Below the pieces are notes generated by a model. The model worked only from the letters and a program-made list of their open reading frames with translations. It ran no database searches and had not been told where the DNA came from. From contig JAHDGJ010000015.1 of assembly GCA_020627705.1 (NCBI GenBank), positions 311 to 64,310 of the forward strand: a DNA stretch of 64,000 bases, read 5' to 3'. Below are positions 27,022-36,268 of this stretch, piece by piece. A program made the position numbers and the translations under genes. Position 1 is the stretch's first letter, and each line of letters starts with the position of its first letter. The DNA comes from Saprospiraceae bacterium (lineage in GTDB: Bacteria > Bacteroidota > Bacteroidia > Chitinophagales > Saprospiraceae).

Positions 27022-27057
27022 AAAAAAAGCCGAACACATTTAAGGGTATTCGGCTTT
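27022..27057 (-). terminator. Intrinsic terminator
   Basis: Minus strand: AAAGCCGAA paired with TTCGGCTTT (9 bp, loop about 14 nt) followed by a run of seven T. It lies 19 bp past the stop of the gene at 27077. Confidence 0.8.
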
Positions 27058-27076
27058 GAATATATTTTAAGAATTG

Positions 27077-27787
27077 CTATCTCTTACTTAATCTAGAAAC
27101 TTTCAACAAGTCTCCTCCCTCATTAAACATTCTCACTAAATACATGCCCTCAGTCAAATCGTTTACATCATAAGCACCGGATAAAGACTTACCAAATCTT
27201 TTAACTTCCGAACCAATCACATTATACACCACTAAACTAGAAATAGCATCATTATTAGATACTCTAAAGACATCGGACGTAGGGTTGGGGTAAATATTCA
27301 ATTCTCTTGCATCCTCTAAATCTTCTGAAGAAGAAGTACAAGCATTCCCGTTGACCACCATTGGCAAAGTCAACAATACTTCTGATTCATCATTTGCATT
27401 GTACATAACGAAATCAAAATCACCTATTCCTTCGGTACCAAAAGCATCTTCAGGCACTTTTACTTTAATACTATAGATATCTATAGTCTGACCTCCCAAG
27501 AAATCATTTGGACGATCATCTGGACATTCTTCTAAACCCAGCGCATAACAAGTAACGGCATCACAAATTTGCAATTCCCACTGTTCTGGAGCATCCACAC
27601 GATCAATTCTCCATAATGCAGAAACATCATCAGTTGTTAAATTGGTAACTGAGAAAGTTAGTGTAATCACATTGCCCGGACATGCTTCAAATTGACCTGC
27701 CAATTCGCCGGGAGTAGACTCCAAGACTTGAGCAGTCAAGCCAAAGGAAAATAAAGAAATAAAAAGTATAAGTAGATTTCTCATCAT
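27077..27787 (-). CDS. Small T9SS-secreted protein (paralogue 2)
   Basis: About 236 residues with the same plan as its downstream neighbour: signal peptide (ending GLTAQ), one beta-sandwich domain with paired Cys, then a T9SS type A sorting domain (YPNPTSDVFRV, GMYLVRMF). The start is one of two adjacent ATGs (27787 or 27784); a GTG two codons upstream is less likely. No enzymatic motif is visible. Confidence 0.88.
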   Translation of the reverse strand: MMRNLLILFISLFSFGLTAQVLESTPGELAGQFEACPGNVITLTFSVTNLTTDDVSALWRIDRVDAPEQWELQICDAVTCYALGLEECPDDRPNDFLGGQTIDIYSIKVKVPEDAFGTEGIGDFDFVMYNANDESEVLLTLPMVVNGNACTSSSEDLEDARELNIYPNPTSDVFRVSNNDAISSLVVYNVIGSEVKRFGKSLSGAYDVNDLTEGMYLVRMFNEGGDLLKVSRLSKR

Positions 27788-27898
27788 GTGCACAATTATG
27801 TTCTAAATATAAGAAGATTACAAGTCAATAAATGCCAGGAATCCGTTAATGTTACGTTATTATAGACGATAATTAGATAAAAAACGTTGGGCGGACAT

Positions 27899-27932
27899 AA
27901 AAAAAGGGGCAGAAATTTATTCTACCCCTTTT
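27899..27932 (-). terminator. Intrinsic terminator
   Basis: Minus strand: a 13-bp stem with one G-U pair (AAAAGGGGTAGAA with TTCTGCCCCTTTT) runs straight into further T, 22 bp past the stop of the gene at 27954. Confidence 0.85.
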
Positions 27933-27953
27933 ATATTATCAAAATCAGTTCAA

Positions 27954-29876
27954 TTAATGAATCTGAATTTTCTTCGTAACGATTTTGTTATCTATTTGAA
28001 TTTGGAAAAGATATACTCCAGCATTGTACTGTGAAACATCAAAACTCAAATCAGTATTTCCTTGTAACTCACCATAATTTTTAGTTGCTACAATTCTTCC
28101 TAAATTATCCACCAGGTCAACTTTAACCTGTGCTGCATTATTAAGGTTCATTTTAATAAATGCTACGTTATCCACTGGGTTAGGATATACGGCAGCAAAA
28201 TCTTGTGATAAAACTTCTTGATTACTGCTCACTTGACCTGCAGCAACAACATCAGAGTATTTAGAAGACACTGCGTTTACAATTCTTCCTGAAGCGTCAG
28301 TTAAAATTGCAATGACATGCAAATTATCCGTATTCCATCCTGAATTAATTGGATAATCACTAAAGTAAACGCTAGGACTAGACCCTACGAAGTAATCACC
28401 AACAATTTCATTTAATCCATCAAATCCACCAATGAGAGCTCTTCCCACATGATCATATGGCCACCATTGAGAAGGTACTGAAGTAGGTAAATATTCAAAA
28501 CCACCCATTGGGCCATTCCCACCACCAGAATAACCTCCAGAAATTTGATTCCATCCTGGACCATCACCAGTTAAGTCATCTTCCGTAAGGATGATTGCAA
28601 CACTGTGGTTTGCACCCATTACGTCTTGATTAAATGTAACTTTTACAGATCCTGAGAAAATACCGCCGTTGTCCTCTCCACCTATCGCAATATTTGCTAC
28701 AGGTGGCGACTGCATATCTGAAATTGAAGGAGATACAATTTCCCCTGGATCCAATTCGGTCGTCCTGTTCATAATACCACTTGGGAAACTACCAAATCCT
28801 AAGGCATCATCATATTCGTCATACGCCATCGCATCCGCTCCGTTGTCATTGTCATGAACTGCTATCCCAATAAAATTATTTGGAAATCTTTTGCTCATTT
28901 CTGACATATAAACCGTTCCTCTAGGGCACCAAGTACACCAAGCTCCAGTTGCTTCTTCGAAAACGGTTCCTTTATCAGGATGTACCGCTTGCGGATTAAA
29001 AATTATGTTTTTGGTATTGTCTCCTGTTTCTTCATCTGCAGCCATTTCGCCATTTACATTAGAAATATCAACAGTGTGTGATTTAAAATCGACACCTGTA
29101 TTCAAGGCATTTTCTATAGCATAACGATACACAGAACCTTTTTCAATATTGAGGTTGTCAAAAGATGTAGTGGTAGTAACTCCATCAGTAGTGATGTTTA
29201 TATCAAAGCTCGTAATCGCTTCATAACCGTCGTTTACAACTAATCCTTCCACAGTATAATCTACATTCTGCCCACTCTCTGTAAATTGTGATCCACCATC
29301 CACAGATAATTTATAATCTCTTCTTACTGCATTAACTGGAATATCTGATATGATAATATCATCAATAGCACATCCAAAATTCCATTGTGCTCCGTCATCA
29401 TAAGCAAATCTTAGCCAAACGTTCTGACCTGCATACTCATCAAGGTTGAGTAATTCAACACTCCAAGCAAGACCTGCATAATCTTTTAATTCGGTCCATG
29501 TTGATCCACCATCAGTAGAAACAGAGGTCTTAAATGTTTCATCAGCTCCTTGATAATCTCCATTTGCGAAAAAAACATTTGCTTCTAAAAATAAAGGAGC
29601 AGAAACGGCTGTTAAATCTATCATTGGAGAAATAAGATCTCCACCTCCTACATGAGCACCACCTTGAGCGTCATCGTTAAAAGCCATAAAGCTGGTAGCA
29701 TTACCAGCGTAACTTAAGTACTGGCTCGATTGAGCAGCCTCTGCACCATGCGTCCATTCTCCTGTTGTAGTCCAAGCACCTTGACCCGCTTCAAAGTCTT
29801 CAGAAAAATAAATAGTTTGAGAAAAACCAACACTTGCGAAAAATCCACAAAGCATTGTTAGTAAAACTTTTTTCAT
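27954..29876 (-). CDS. T9SS-secreted protein with MAM-like and Omp28-like domains
   Basis: A 640-residue secreted protein. The signal peptide ends VGFSQ. Residues about 20-170 look like a MAM/jelly-roll domain (YFSEDFEAGQGAWTTTG, FAYDDGAQWNFGCAIDDI). A CARDB-like linker follows, then an Omp28-type thioredoxin-like domain from about 310 (EEATGAWCTWCPRGTVYM; a C-x-x-C pair). A T9SS type A sorting domain ends it (YPNPVDNVAFI, AGVYLFQI). Omp28-type proteins are exported and presumed thiol-active. It is the first of three consecutive secreted-protein genes on this strand. Confidence 0.88.
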   Translation of the reverse strand: MKKVLLTMLCGFFASVGFSQTIYFSEDFEAGQGAWTTTGEWTHGAEAAQSSQYLSYAGNATSFMAFNDDAQGGAHVGGGDLISPMIDLTAVSAPLFLEANVFFANGDYQGADETFKTSVSTDGGSTWTELKDYAGLAWSVELLNLDEYAGQNVWLRFAYDDGAQWNFGCAIDDIIISDIPVNAVRRDYKLSVDGGSQFTESGQNVDYTVEGLVVNDGYEAITSFDINITTDGVTTTTSFDNLNIEKGSVYRYAIENALNTGVDFKSHTVDISNVNGEMAADEETGDNTKNIIFNPQAVHPDKGTVFEEATGAWCTWCPRGTVYMSEMSKRFPNNFIGIAVHDNDNGADAMAYDEYDDALGFGSFPSGIMNRTTELDPGEIVSPSISDMQSPPVANIAIGGEDNGGIFSGSVKVTFNQDVMGANHSVAIILTEDDLTGDGPGWNQISGGYSGGGNGPMGGFEYLPTSVPSQWWPYDHVGRALIGGFDGLNEIVGDYFVGSSPSVYFSDYPINSGWNTDNLHVIAILTDASGRIVNAVSSKYSDVVAAGQVSSNQEVLSQDFAAVYPNPVDNVAFIKMNLNNAAQVKVDLVDNLGRIVATKNYGELQGNTDLSFDVSQYNAGVYLFQIQIDNKIVTKKIQIH

Positions 29877-29919
29877 ATCAGTTTTTATTAGTTAGCATAA
29901 AAATTAAAGGATCGAAATA

Positions 29920-29933
29920 TAAGAATATTCTTA
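29920..29933. promoter_or_regulatory. 14-bp perfect palindrome upstream of the MAM/Omp28-like gene
   Basis: TAAGAATATTCTTA is centred about 50 bp before the ATG at 29876. On the minus strand it falls between a TTTG and a near-consensus TATATTTC box, so it could be an operator inside the promoter. Palindromes of this base composition also occur by chance. Confidence 0.3.
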
Positions 29934-30043
29934 CAGTATAATGACAAAGCCCTTGTACTTTAAGTCTTTTACAGGACATATTTACAAAAGACTATCTATG
30001 TTGGAATTTAAAACCTTTGAGAGTTGATCCGTATTTTTGAAGC

Positions 30044-31384
30044 ATGCATATAGTAATCGTTGGTAACGGAATAAGCGGAATCACAGCAGCTCGTTTTATC
30101 CGTAAGCGCTCTGATTTCAAAATCACCATAATTTCTTCAGAATCAAAGCATTTCTATTCTCGCACGGCTTTAATGTATATCTACATGGGGCATATGAGAT
30201 TTGAAGACACAAAACCTTACGAAGATTGGTTTTGGGAAAAGAATCGGATTGATTTGATTCAAAGTAGGGTTGAATCGATTGACTTTAATTCCAAAACACT
30301 ATCCCTTGATTCTGAAAATCCTATGGCATACGACAAGCTAATTTTGGCCCTAGGATCTAAGCCAAATAAATTTGGATGGCCAGGTCAAGACCTTCAAGGC
30401 GTCGGTGGTTTATACCACATTCAAGACCTAGAACGTATGGAATCATTCAGCAAAGGACTCCAAAAAGCTGTTGTTGTCGGTGGAGGGCTTATTGGAATCG
30501 AAATGGCTGAAATGTTTAAATCTAGAAATATTGATGTTTCTATGATTGTTAGAGAAACAGATTACTGGAACAACGTACTGCCTGCGGAAGAATCAAAAAT
30601 GATTTCGAAGCACATAAAAGAGCATCATATTGATTTGAACTTAGGGGTTAATCTTGGTGAAATAATAGATGATGGTACGGGTAAAGCCAGTGCAGTGACC
30701 ATAAAAGAAACAGGAGAAAGAATAGAATGTGGGTTTGTAGGCCTGACTGCGGGTGTAAGTCCCAATGTTCATTTCTTAAAAGATTCAAACCTCGAAATCG
30801 AAAGAGGAATTGTCGTAAACAATTACTTAGAAACGAATCAAAAAGACGTATATGCCATTGGTGATTGCGCCCAATTGTCTGATCCCAAACCGGGAAGAAG
30901 GAATATAGAAGCAGTCTGGTACACAGGAAGAATGATGGGTGAAACGGTAGCATACACCATCACAGGAACACCTATAGGTTATGATCCAGGTATTTGGTTT
31001 AATTCAGCTAAATTTCTAGATATAGAATATCAAGTATATGGAGATGTAAGAAACCAGATTCCAGAAGATCAAAAAACATTTTACTGGGAACACGCGGATG
31101 GAAATAAATCGATACGATTAAATTTCGAAAAAGAATCCAATATAATTACCGGCTTTAATCTAATGGGTATTCGGTTTAGACACGAAGTGTGCGAAAAGTG
31201 GATTAAAAACAGAACTCATATTGACGAAGTCGTATCTAATCTGAAATTGGCCAATTTTGATCCTGAGTTTTTCCGAAAAAATGAGGCAGCTTTTGTCTCA
31301 GCATTTAACAAGGCTTTTGGAAAGTCTCTTAGGTTAACTTCAAATGGGAGACTAAATAAAGTACTCTCTTTTTTAAAATCTTAA
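30044..31384 (+). CDS. FAD/NAD(P)-dependent oxidoreductase
   Basis: A 446-residue Pyr_redox_2 enzyme: FAD motif IVGNGISGITAARFIR at the start, NAD(P) motif VVGGGLIGIEMAEMF at about 147, and YAIGDCAQL near 270. The rest resembles rubredoxin/nitrite-reductase-type NADH-binding reductases, with a C-terminal domain of about 130 residues that I do not recognise. There is no CxxxxC disulfide, so it is not a thiol reductase of the LpdA type. First gene of an operon with a membrane polyferredoxin (gap 3 bp). A TATTTTTG box lies only 5 bp before the ATG, which would make the transcript almost leaderless. Confidence 0.9.
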   Translation: MHIVIVGNGISGITAARFIRKRSDFKITIISSESKHFYSRTALMYIYMGHMRFEDTKPYEDWFWEKNRIDLIQSRVESIDFNSKTLSLDSENPMAYDKLILALGSKPNKFGWPGQDLQGVGGLYHIQDLERMESFSKGLQKAVVVGGGLIGIEMAEMFKSRNIDVSMIVRETDYWNNVLPAEESKMISKHIKEHHIDLNLGVNLGEIIDDGTGKASAVTIKETGERIECGFVGLTAGVSPNVHFLKDSNLEIERGIVVNNYLETNQKDVYAIGDCAQLSDPKPGRRNIEAVWYTGRMMGETVAYTITGTPIGYDPGIWFNSAKFLDIEYQVYGDVRNQIPEDQKTFYWEHADGNKSIRLNFEKESNIITGFNLMGIRFRHEVCEKWIKNRTHIDEVVSNLKLANFDPEFFRKNEAAFVSAFNKAFGKSLRLTSNGRLNKVLSFLKS

Positions 31385-31387
31385 GCG

Positions 31388-33178
31388 ATGATGAAAACAA
31401 TTCAAAATTTCGGACTGGGTCTTTTCATTATAGCCTTAATAGTTTTCACAGCTATGCTTGGACTTGGTCATCAAAAGTTATCCAAGTCAAACATTGGAAT
31501 TTCAAATGAATTTCACAAAAATGCAATTTTAGCTTCTGCTTCTGAATTGGGCATTTTAGATAAGGAATTATCCAATGTTGCTTTTATTCCTAAGGTGAAA
31601 GAAGCCATTAAAAAGGCCTCATTACAGCTGGAAGAACAAGCAAAAATCTCTATTCCAGATGGAGTAAACGAATGGGATTATAAACTAGGAAGTTGGAAAA
31701 ATTCAGAATACCTAAGCCTTATGGTTAAAAATTCTGCACATGGCCCGGTTCAAAATAATCCTATGTTGTTCTTTTTTCTAACTTTTGGTTTGGCCATACT
31801 TGGGGGCCTGATGTTTATTGTGCCCAAATTCAATTCAAGCCCTGGCATTAAAAACGATGGTATATATCATAACCCCTTAACTCGAGGATTAAAGTTTAAT
31901 GCCAAAATGTTGTTTTTGATTCCGACCATTATCGGCGTAATAGTTTATGGCTTTTTTAAGTATCAAAATTATTTTTGGCCATTAGTAACTTTTGTGCTCA
32001 TTGGTCTCATTTCACTCTTGGTATTTTTTCGAGAGAAGTCAAAAGATAATTCTCCTCCAAGAAGTTCTTCACCAATTCATACGGGTTGGCTTGGAGTTAT
32101 AGCTGGCCTTTACCTGACCGGATTTTATATTTTACTTTATTGGGCGCCATCGTATATCAATAATTGGATTTCTATGGTAAACCCAATCAGCGAATCTTTG
32201 AGTGGAAATGAAGCGAGCAATTGGTTTCTTTATGGACTGATGTACTCGATTATTGTAATTGTGATGGGCGTTAGAATGATGAGCAAATATCGGCACAACA
32301 AGTATCAGCGCATTCGAACCTGGTCTGTCATGTTTTTTCAAACCGCCTTTGCCTTCCTTATCCCAGAAATTTTGGTCAGATTAAATCAACCCTGGTTTGA
32401 CTTCAAAAATATTTGGCCCTTAGACTACGACTTCTTCTTTAAGTACAACATTCAAGAACTAACATCTAGTGGAAGTCTTGGCATTTTTATGCTCGTTTGG
32501 GGAATTGTATTGATCATTTTAGGTGTACCAATTATGACATATTTTTTTGGAAAAAGATGGTATTGTAGTTGGGTATGTGGATGTGGAGGGCTAGCCGAAA
32601 CCATGGGCGATCCTTTTCGGCAAAATTCAGACAAAAGTTTGAGGGCTTGGAAATATGAACGTTGGATAATACACGGAGTTTTATTGGCTGCAATAATAAT
32701 GACCTCCATGGTGTTATACCATTATTTTACAGGAAAGAATATGCTTTTTGGATTCAATACCGAAAACGTAAAATCGTGGTATGGCTTCTTAATAGGAGCA
32801 GGCTTTTCCGGTGTAGTTGGTACAGGATTTTATCCAGTGATGGGAAATAGAACTTGGTGTAGATTTGGATGTCCTTTGGCTGCATATTTTGGTTTGATCC
32901 AAAAATATAAGAGCCGGTTTAGGATTACTACAAATGGTGGACAATGTATCTCTTGTGGAAATTGTTCTACCTATTGCGAAATGGGTATAGATGTGAGACA
33001 TTATGCTCAAAGAGGTCAAGATATTGTTCGAGCCTCATGTGTTGGCTGCGGGGTGTGTTCGGCGGTGTGTCCAAGAGGTGTATTGAAATTAGAAAATGGT
33101 TCTGCTGATATTTCTTCTCGCGCAGATACACTTAGAGCGATACATATTACTGAAAACGACATTAAACTATTAGTGTGA
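31388..33178 (+). CDS. NapH/CcoG-like membrane 4Fe-4S protein
   Basis: A 596-residue membrane protein with about eight helices. Cys motifs YCSWVCGCGG and WCRFGCPLA lie at the ends of helices as in NapH/NosR/CcoG. Two classic 4Fe-4S clusters follow near the C-terminus (CISCGNCSTYCEMG and CVGCGVCSAVCPRG). The N-terminal 130 residues form a periplasmic segment between two helices. Relatives pass electrons across or along the membrane. It is flanked by a flavoprotein and a secreted arylsulfotransferase-like gene; the GTGA overlap with the latter means coupled translation. Confidence 0.88.
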   Translation: MMKTIQNFGLGLFIIALIVFTAMLGLGHQKLSKSNIGISNEFHKNAILASASELGILDKELSNVAFIPKVKEAIKKASLQLEEQAKISIPDGVNEWDYKLGSWKNSEYLSLMVKNSAHGPVQNNPMLFFFLTFGLAILGGLMFIVPKFNSSPGIKNDGIYHNPLTRGLKFNAKMLFLIPTIIGVIVYGFFKYQNYFWPLVTFVLIGLISLLVFFREKSKDNSPPRSSSPIHTGWLGVIAGLYLTGFYILLYWAPSYINNWISMVNPISESLSGNEASNWFLYGLMYSIIVIVMGVRMMSKYRHNKYQRIRTWSVMFFQTAFAFLIPEILVRLNQPWFDFKNIWPLDYDFFFKYNIQELTSSGSLGIFMLVWGIVLIILGVPIMTYFFGKRWYCSWVCGCGGLAETMGDPFRQNSDKSLRAWKYERWIIHGVLLAAIIMTSMVLYHYFTGKNMLFGFNTENVKSWYGFLIGAGFSGVVGTGFYPVMGNRTWCRFGCPLAAYFGLIQKYKSRFRITTNGGQCISCGNCSTYCEMGIDVRHYAQRGQDIVRASCVGCGVCSAVCPRGVLKLENGSADISSRADTLRAIHITENDIKLLV

Positions 33179-34797
33179 AACCATTGCGATTATTTAAAAT
33201 ACTCTCTATTTGTGCTGGGTTGTTTTTTGGCTTTACAGTGCAATCACAAACACTTGGATTAACGCATTATAACCCAGAAGTTTCAGAAGGTTACACCCTA
33301 TTTAGCACGCCTTCGCAACACGTTTATTTGATTGACAATTGCGGTGAGAAAATAAATGAATGGACCACCACAACAAACTCGCAATTTACCGCCTATCTTT
33401 TCCCAAATGGAAATCTTCTTAAAATGGGAAGATTTAACAATACCTCCTTTCTCGGTGGCGGTGCCTCAGGTCTTTTGGAAATTTATTCATGGGAAGGAGA
33501 TTTGGTTTGGTCTACCATCTACTCTGATGAGAATCAACACCTGCATCACAATGTCGAAATTTTACCCAACGGCAATATACTTCTTATTGCTTGGGAAAGA
33601 ATAGGGGCTGAAGAAGTGTTGGCAGCCGGAAGACTTGGCGTTGATAACGACGGATTGTGGTCGGAAAAGATAGTTGAAATTCGCCCGTTTGGGACTGACA
33701 GCTATGAAGAAGTATGGGTATGGCGAGCATGGGATCATATCATTCAAGATGTCGATAGTTCTTTATCTACGTTTGGTGTAATAGCAGACCATCCAAACCG
33801 CATCGACCTAAATTTGGGTACTCTTAATGACGGTGATTGGCTGCATTTTAATTACATCGATTACAATGAGACATTGGATCAAATTTTAATCTCTAGTAGG
33901 GCCTTATCTGAGATACTTATCATTGATCATTCGACAACGACAGCGGAGGCAAGCAGCAACACAGGAGGCCTAGCAGGTCAAGGCGGAGATTTATTATTTC
34001 GCTGGGGAAATCAAGCAAACTATAACAAAGGAGATGAGGGTGATCAAAAATTATTTGGTCAACATAACGGGACTTGGATAGAAGAAGGCAAACCGGGTGC
34101 GGGCAACATTACAATTTTTAATAATGGTGCGGGCATTCCGGAGGGTGAATTTTATTCGTCAATAGTTGAAATTTCGGCTTCTCCAATAAATTATACATAT
34201 CAACTTGAAGATGGGATTTATCTCCCTTTTGATGTCGAGTGGACATACACTGCCGATCCTCCACAAGAATTTTACGGCCAACGAATTTCTTCTTGTCAAA
34301 GACAAATAAATGGAAACACTTTAATTAACGAAGGGACCAATGGTCGATACTTTGAGGTTAATGCTGAAGGTGCTTTAGTATGGCAATATATTAATCCTCA
34401 TAGTCAACAAGGCATCCTTTCTCAAGGAGACAACCCAGCGAATAACGCTACATTTCTAATTCAAAAGTATCCCCTTGATTTTGAAGGTTTTGAGGATAAG
34501 GACGTATCTCCTAAAGGACCAATTGAATTAAATCCAAGCACAAGTATTTGTTTGTCAGATGTAGAAACGCAGGAAATTTTAACTATTGATCCAATACTTC
34601 AAAACCCATCCAATGGGTGTCTCCTTGCTCATAGCCCAGTGCCTTTCGAGGAGAATTTCGAATTGTTTTCATCTAACGGAAAAAAACTGATGAAAGGTAT
34701 AATACGCGCAAACCAAAAAGTTGATCTCTCGAATTACCAAAGTGGCTTATATTTTGTTTTAATCAATAAGAAAATGTTCAAGTTGATTTTGGAATAA
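33175..34797 (+). CDS. Arylsulfotransferase-like T9SS-secreted protein
   Basis: A 540-residue exported protein. The start is GTG in the overlap GTGA with the previous stop; the signal peptide ends FTVQSQ. The body resembles the ASST family propeller (GYTLFSTPSQHVYLIDNCGEKINEW, LFPNGNLLKMG, HHNVEILPNGNILLIAWE, and a second HFNYIDYNETLDQILIS with FRWGNQ). A T9SS type A-like end follows (QNPSNGCLLAH, SGLYFVLI). Classic ASST uses an active-site His; whether it is kept here I could not settle. Linkage to a flavoprotein and polyferredoxin suggests that it is not a simple sulfotransferase. Confidence 0.78.
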   Translation: MKPLRLFKILSICAGLFFGFTVQSQTLGLTHYNPEVSEGYTLFSTPSQHVYLIDNCGEKINEWTTTTNSQFTAYLFPNGNLLKMGRFNNTSFLGGGASGLLEIYSWEGDLVWSTIYSDENQHLHHNVEILPNGNILLIAWERIGAEEVLAAGRLGVDNDGLWSEKIVEIRPFGTDSYEEVWVWRAWDHIIQDVDSSLSTFGVIADHPNRIDLNLGTLNDGDWLHFNYIDYNETLDQILISSRALSEILIIDHSTTTAEASSNTGGLAGQGGDLLFRWGNQANYNKGDEGDQKLFGQHNGTWIEEGKPGAGNITIFNNGAGIPEGEFYSSIVEISASPINYTYQLEDGIYLPFDVEWTYTADPPQEFYGQRISSCQRQINGNTLINEGTNGRYFEVNAEGALVWQYINPHSQQGILSQGDNPANNATFLIQKYPLDFEGFEDKDVSPKGPIELNPSTSICLSDVETQEILTIDPILQNPSNGCLLAHSPVPFEENFELFSSNGKKLMKGIIRANQKVDLSNYQSGLYFVLINKKMFKLILE

Positions 34798-34800
34798 CAA

Positions 34801-35658
34801 ATGAAAGAAACAGCAATACTACTAGCGCACTGTAAAGAGCAGAAAGGAATTCTTGATTCTGTTACTGATTTTTTGAGTGAAAACAATGCGGAGACCCTAA
34901 GACTTCAACAGCATGTGGATCACCAAGAAAATCACTTTTATATCCGTGCAGCGTGGGATTTAGAAAACTTCAATATTCCCAAGGAAAAAGTAGGAGAATA
35001 CTTTGATACATTGGTAGCCAAAAAATTTGGAATGGAATGGAGAATAGCATTTAATTCTTCCGTACAAAGAGTGGCCTTAATGGTATCCAAATATGCCCAT
35101 TGCATTTATGATTTGCTTTCGCGCTACGAGTCGGGTGAGTGGAAAATAGAAATTCCTCTAATTATAAGTAATCACGAAAAATTTAGAGGCTTAGCAGAAA
35201 AATTTGGTATCCCCTATTATTGTTTCCCAATTACTAAAGAAAACAAACATCAACAAGAAGCAGAAGAGTTGAAACTTCTTGCAGAGCATAACATTGATCT
35301 TATTGTATTGGCTAGGTATATGCAAGTTTTGACTGATGATTTTGTCAGTCATTATAGAAATAGAATTATAAATATTCATCACAGTAGTTTACCGGCGTTT
35401 GCTGGAGCAAACCCATACAAAGCTGCTTATACCAGAGGAGTTAAATTTATGGGGGCAACCGCTCATTATGTTACTCCTGACTTGGATGAAGGACCTATAA
35501 TTGCTCAGGATGTAGTATCCATATCACATCGAGATTCTTTGGCAGATTTAAAAAGAAAAGGAAAGGATATCGAAAAAGTAGTACTAGCTAAGGCCGTTTG
35601 GTCTCATTTGAATTATAATGTCCTGGCTTATAAAAATAAGACAGTGGTTTTTGGTTAA
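34801..35658 (+). CDS. purU: Formyltetrahydrofolate deformylase
   Basis: A 285-residue PurU: N-terminal ACT domain (ILLAHCKEQKGILDSVTDFL), then a formyl-transferase fold with ISNHEKFRGLAEKFGIPYYC, the catalytic Asn-His region NIHHSSLPAFAGANPY, and DLDEGPIIAQDV. It releases formate from 10-formyltetrahydrofolate for purine synthesis and C1 balance. It lies 3 bp after the ASST-like gene, so it is probably read through from that operon. Confidence 0.96.
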   Translation: MKETAILLAHCKEQKGILDSVTDFLSENNAETLRLQQHVDHQENHFYIRAAWDLENFNIPKEKVGEYFDTLVAKKFGMEWRIAFNSSVQRVALMVSKYAHCIYDLLSRYESGEWKIEIPLIISNHEKFRGLAEKFGIPYYCFPITKENKHQQEAEELKLLAEHNIDLIVLARYMQVLTDDFVSHYRNRIINIHHSSLPAFAGANPYKAAYTRGVKFMGATAHYVTPDLDEGPIIAQDVVSISHRDSLADLKRKGKDIEKVVLAKAVWSHLNYNVLAYKNKTVVFG

Positions 35659-35666
35659 ACAATTGC

Positions 35667-36257
35667 TTATCTCCGTTTATAAATCACTTTAGGAAAACTT
35701 ATTGCAATCGTATCCAAAGGACTAAGTAAGTCATTATCAAGATATCCTTGAACAATGGATAAAACATTTTCCTCTCTTTGAGTATACAGGTCTCTGAATT
35801 CTAAGGTATTTCCATTAAAAGTACGAGTGCTATATTCCATTTGTTTAAAATATTCAAACTGATCATCTGTTCGATTAGTTACCCATTCCTGTTCCAGTTG
35901 ACCCAAAACATCCAAGTCTCCAGGTTGTAATTCAACTGTAGTTTCCGAAGTCATCTGCTCTATAGTAGTCGTAATAATGTTCGTGTTTTCATCAACTAAT
36001 TCAACTGACTCGATAAATCCTCCATCTCTCATCAAAGAAAGAAACACACCATTATTTATACTATTTTGAACAGATTCGAACCAAGGATGCTCTGTATTCT
36101 GCTCTACCACCTCTGAAGAAAGACTTATTACAAACCAATGAGTTTTATCTGGTTCTATTCGATCAAATTCATATAGAATTGGATAATCTGCTTCACCACC
36201 GCAGGATTGTATCCATAAACAAAATATCAAAAGAAAATAAATAACCTTCTTATTCAT
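35667..36257 (-). CDS. Lipoprotein of unknown function
   Basis: A 196-residue lipoprotein: signal with lipobox IQSC followed by GGEAD. ATG 36257 is preferred to a GTG-type extension 11 codons upstream because it starts the signal peptide. The mature part begins YPILYEFDRIEPDKTHWFVIS and contains EFRDLYTQREENVL; no family is recognised. It is convergent with purU (8-bp gap) and divergent from the LysE-type exporter. Confidence 0.72.
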   Translation of the reverse strand: MNKKVIYFLLIFCLWIQSCGGEADYPILYEFDRIEPDKTHWFVISLSSEVVEQNTEHPWFESVQNSINNGVFLSLMRDGGFIESVELVDENTNIITTTIEQMTSETTVELQPGDLDVLGQLEQEWVTNRTDDQFEYFKQMEYSTRTFNGNTLEFRDLYTQREENVLSIVQGYLDNDLLSPLDTIAISFPKVIYKRR

Positions 36258-36268
36258 TTTGGAAAAGT

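Noticed and set aside
33175-34797. Simple arylsulfate sulfotransferase in sulfate metabolism
   Set aside because: Overall resemblance is to ASST, but I could not confirm the catalytic His, and the redox neighbours do not fit, so only a family-like call is made.
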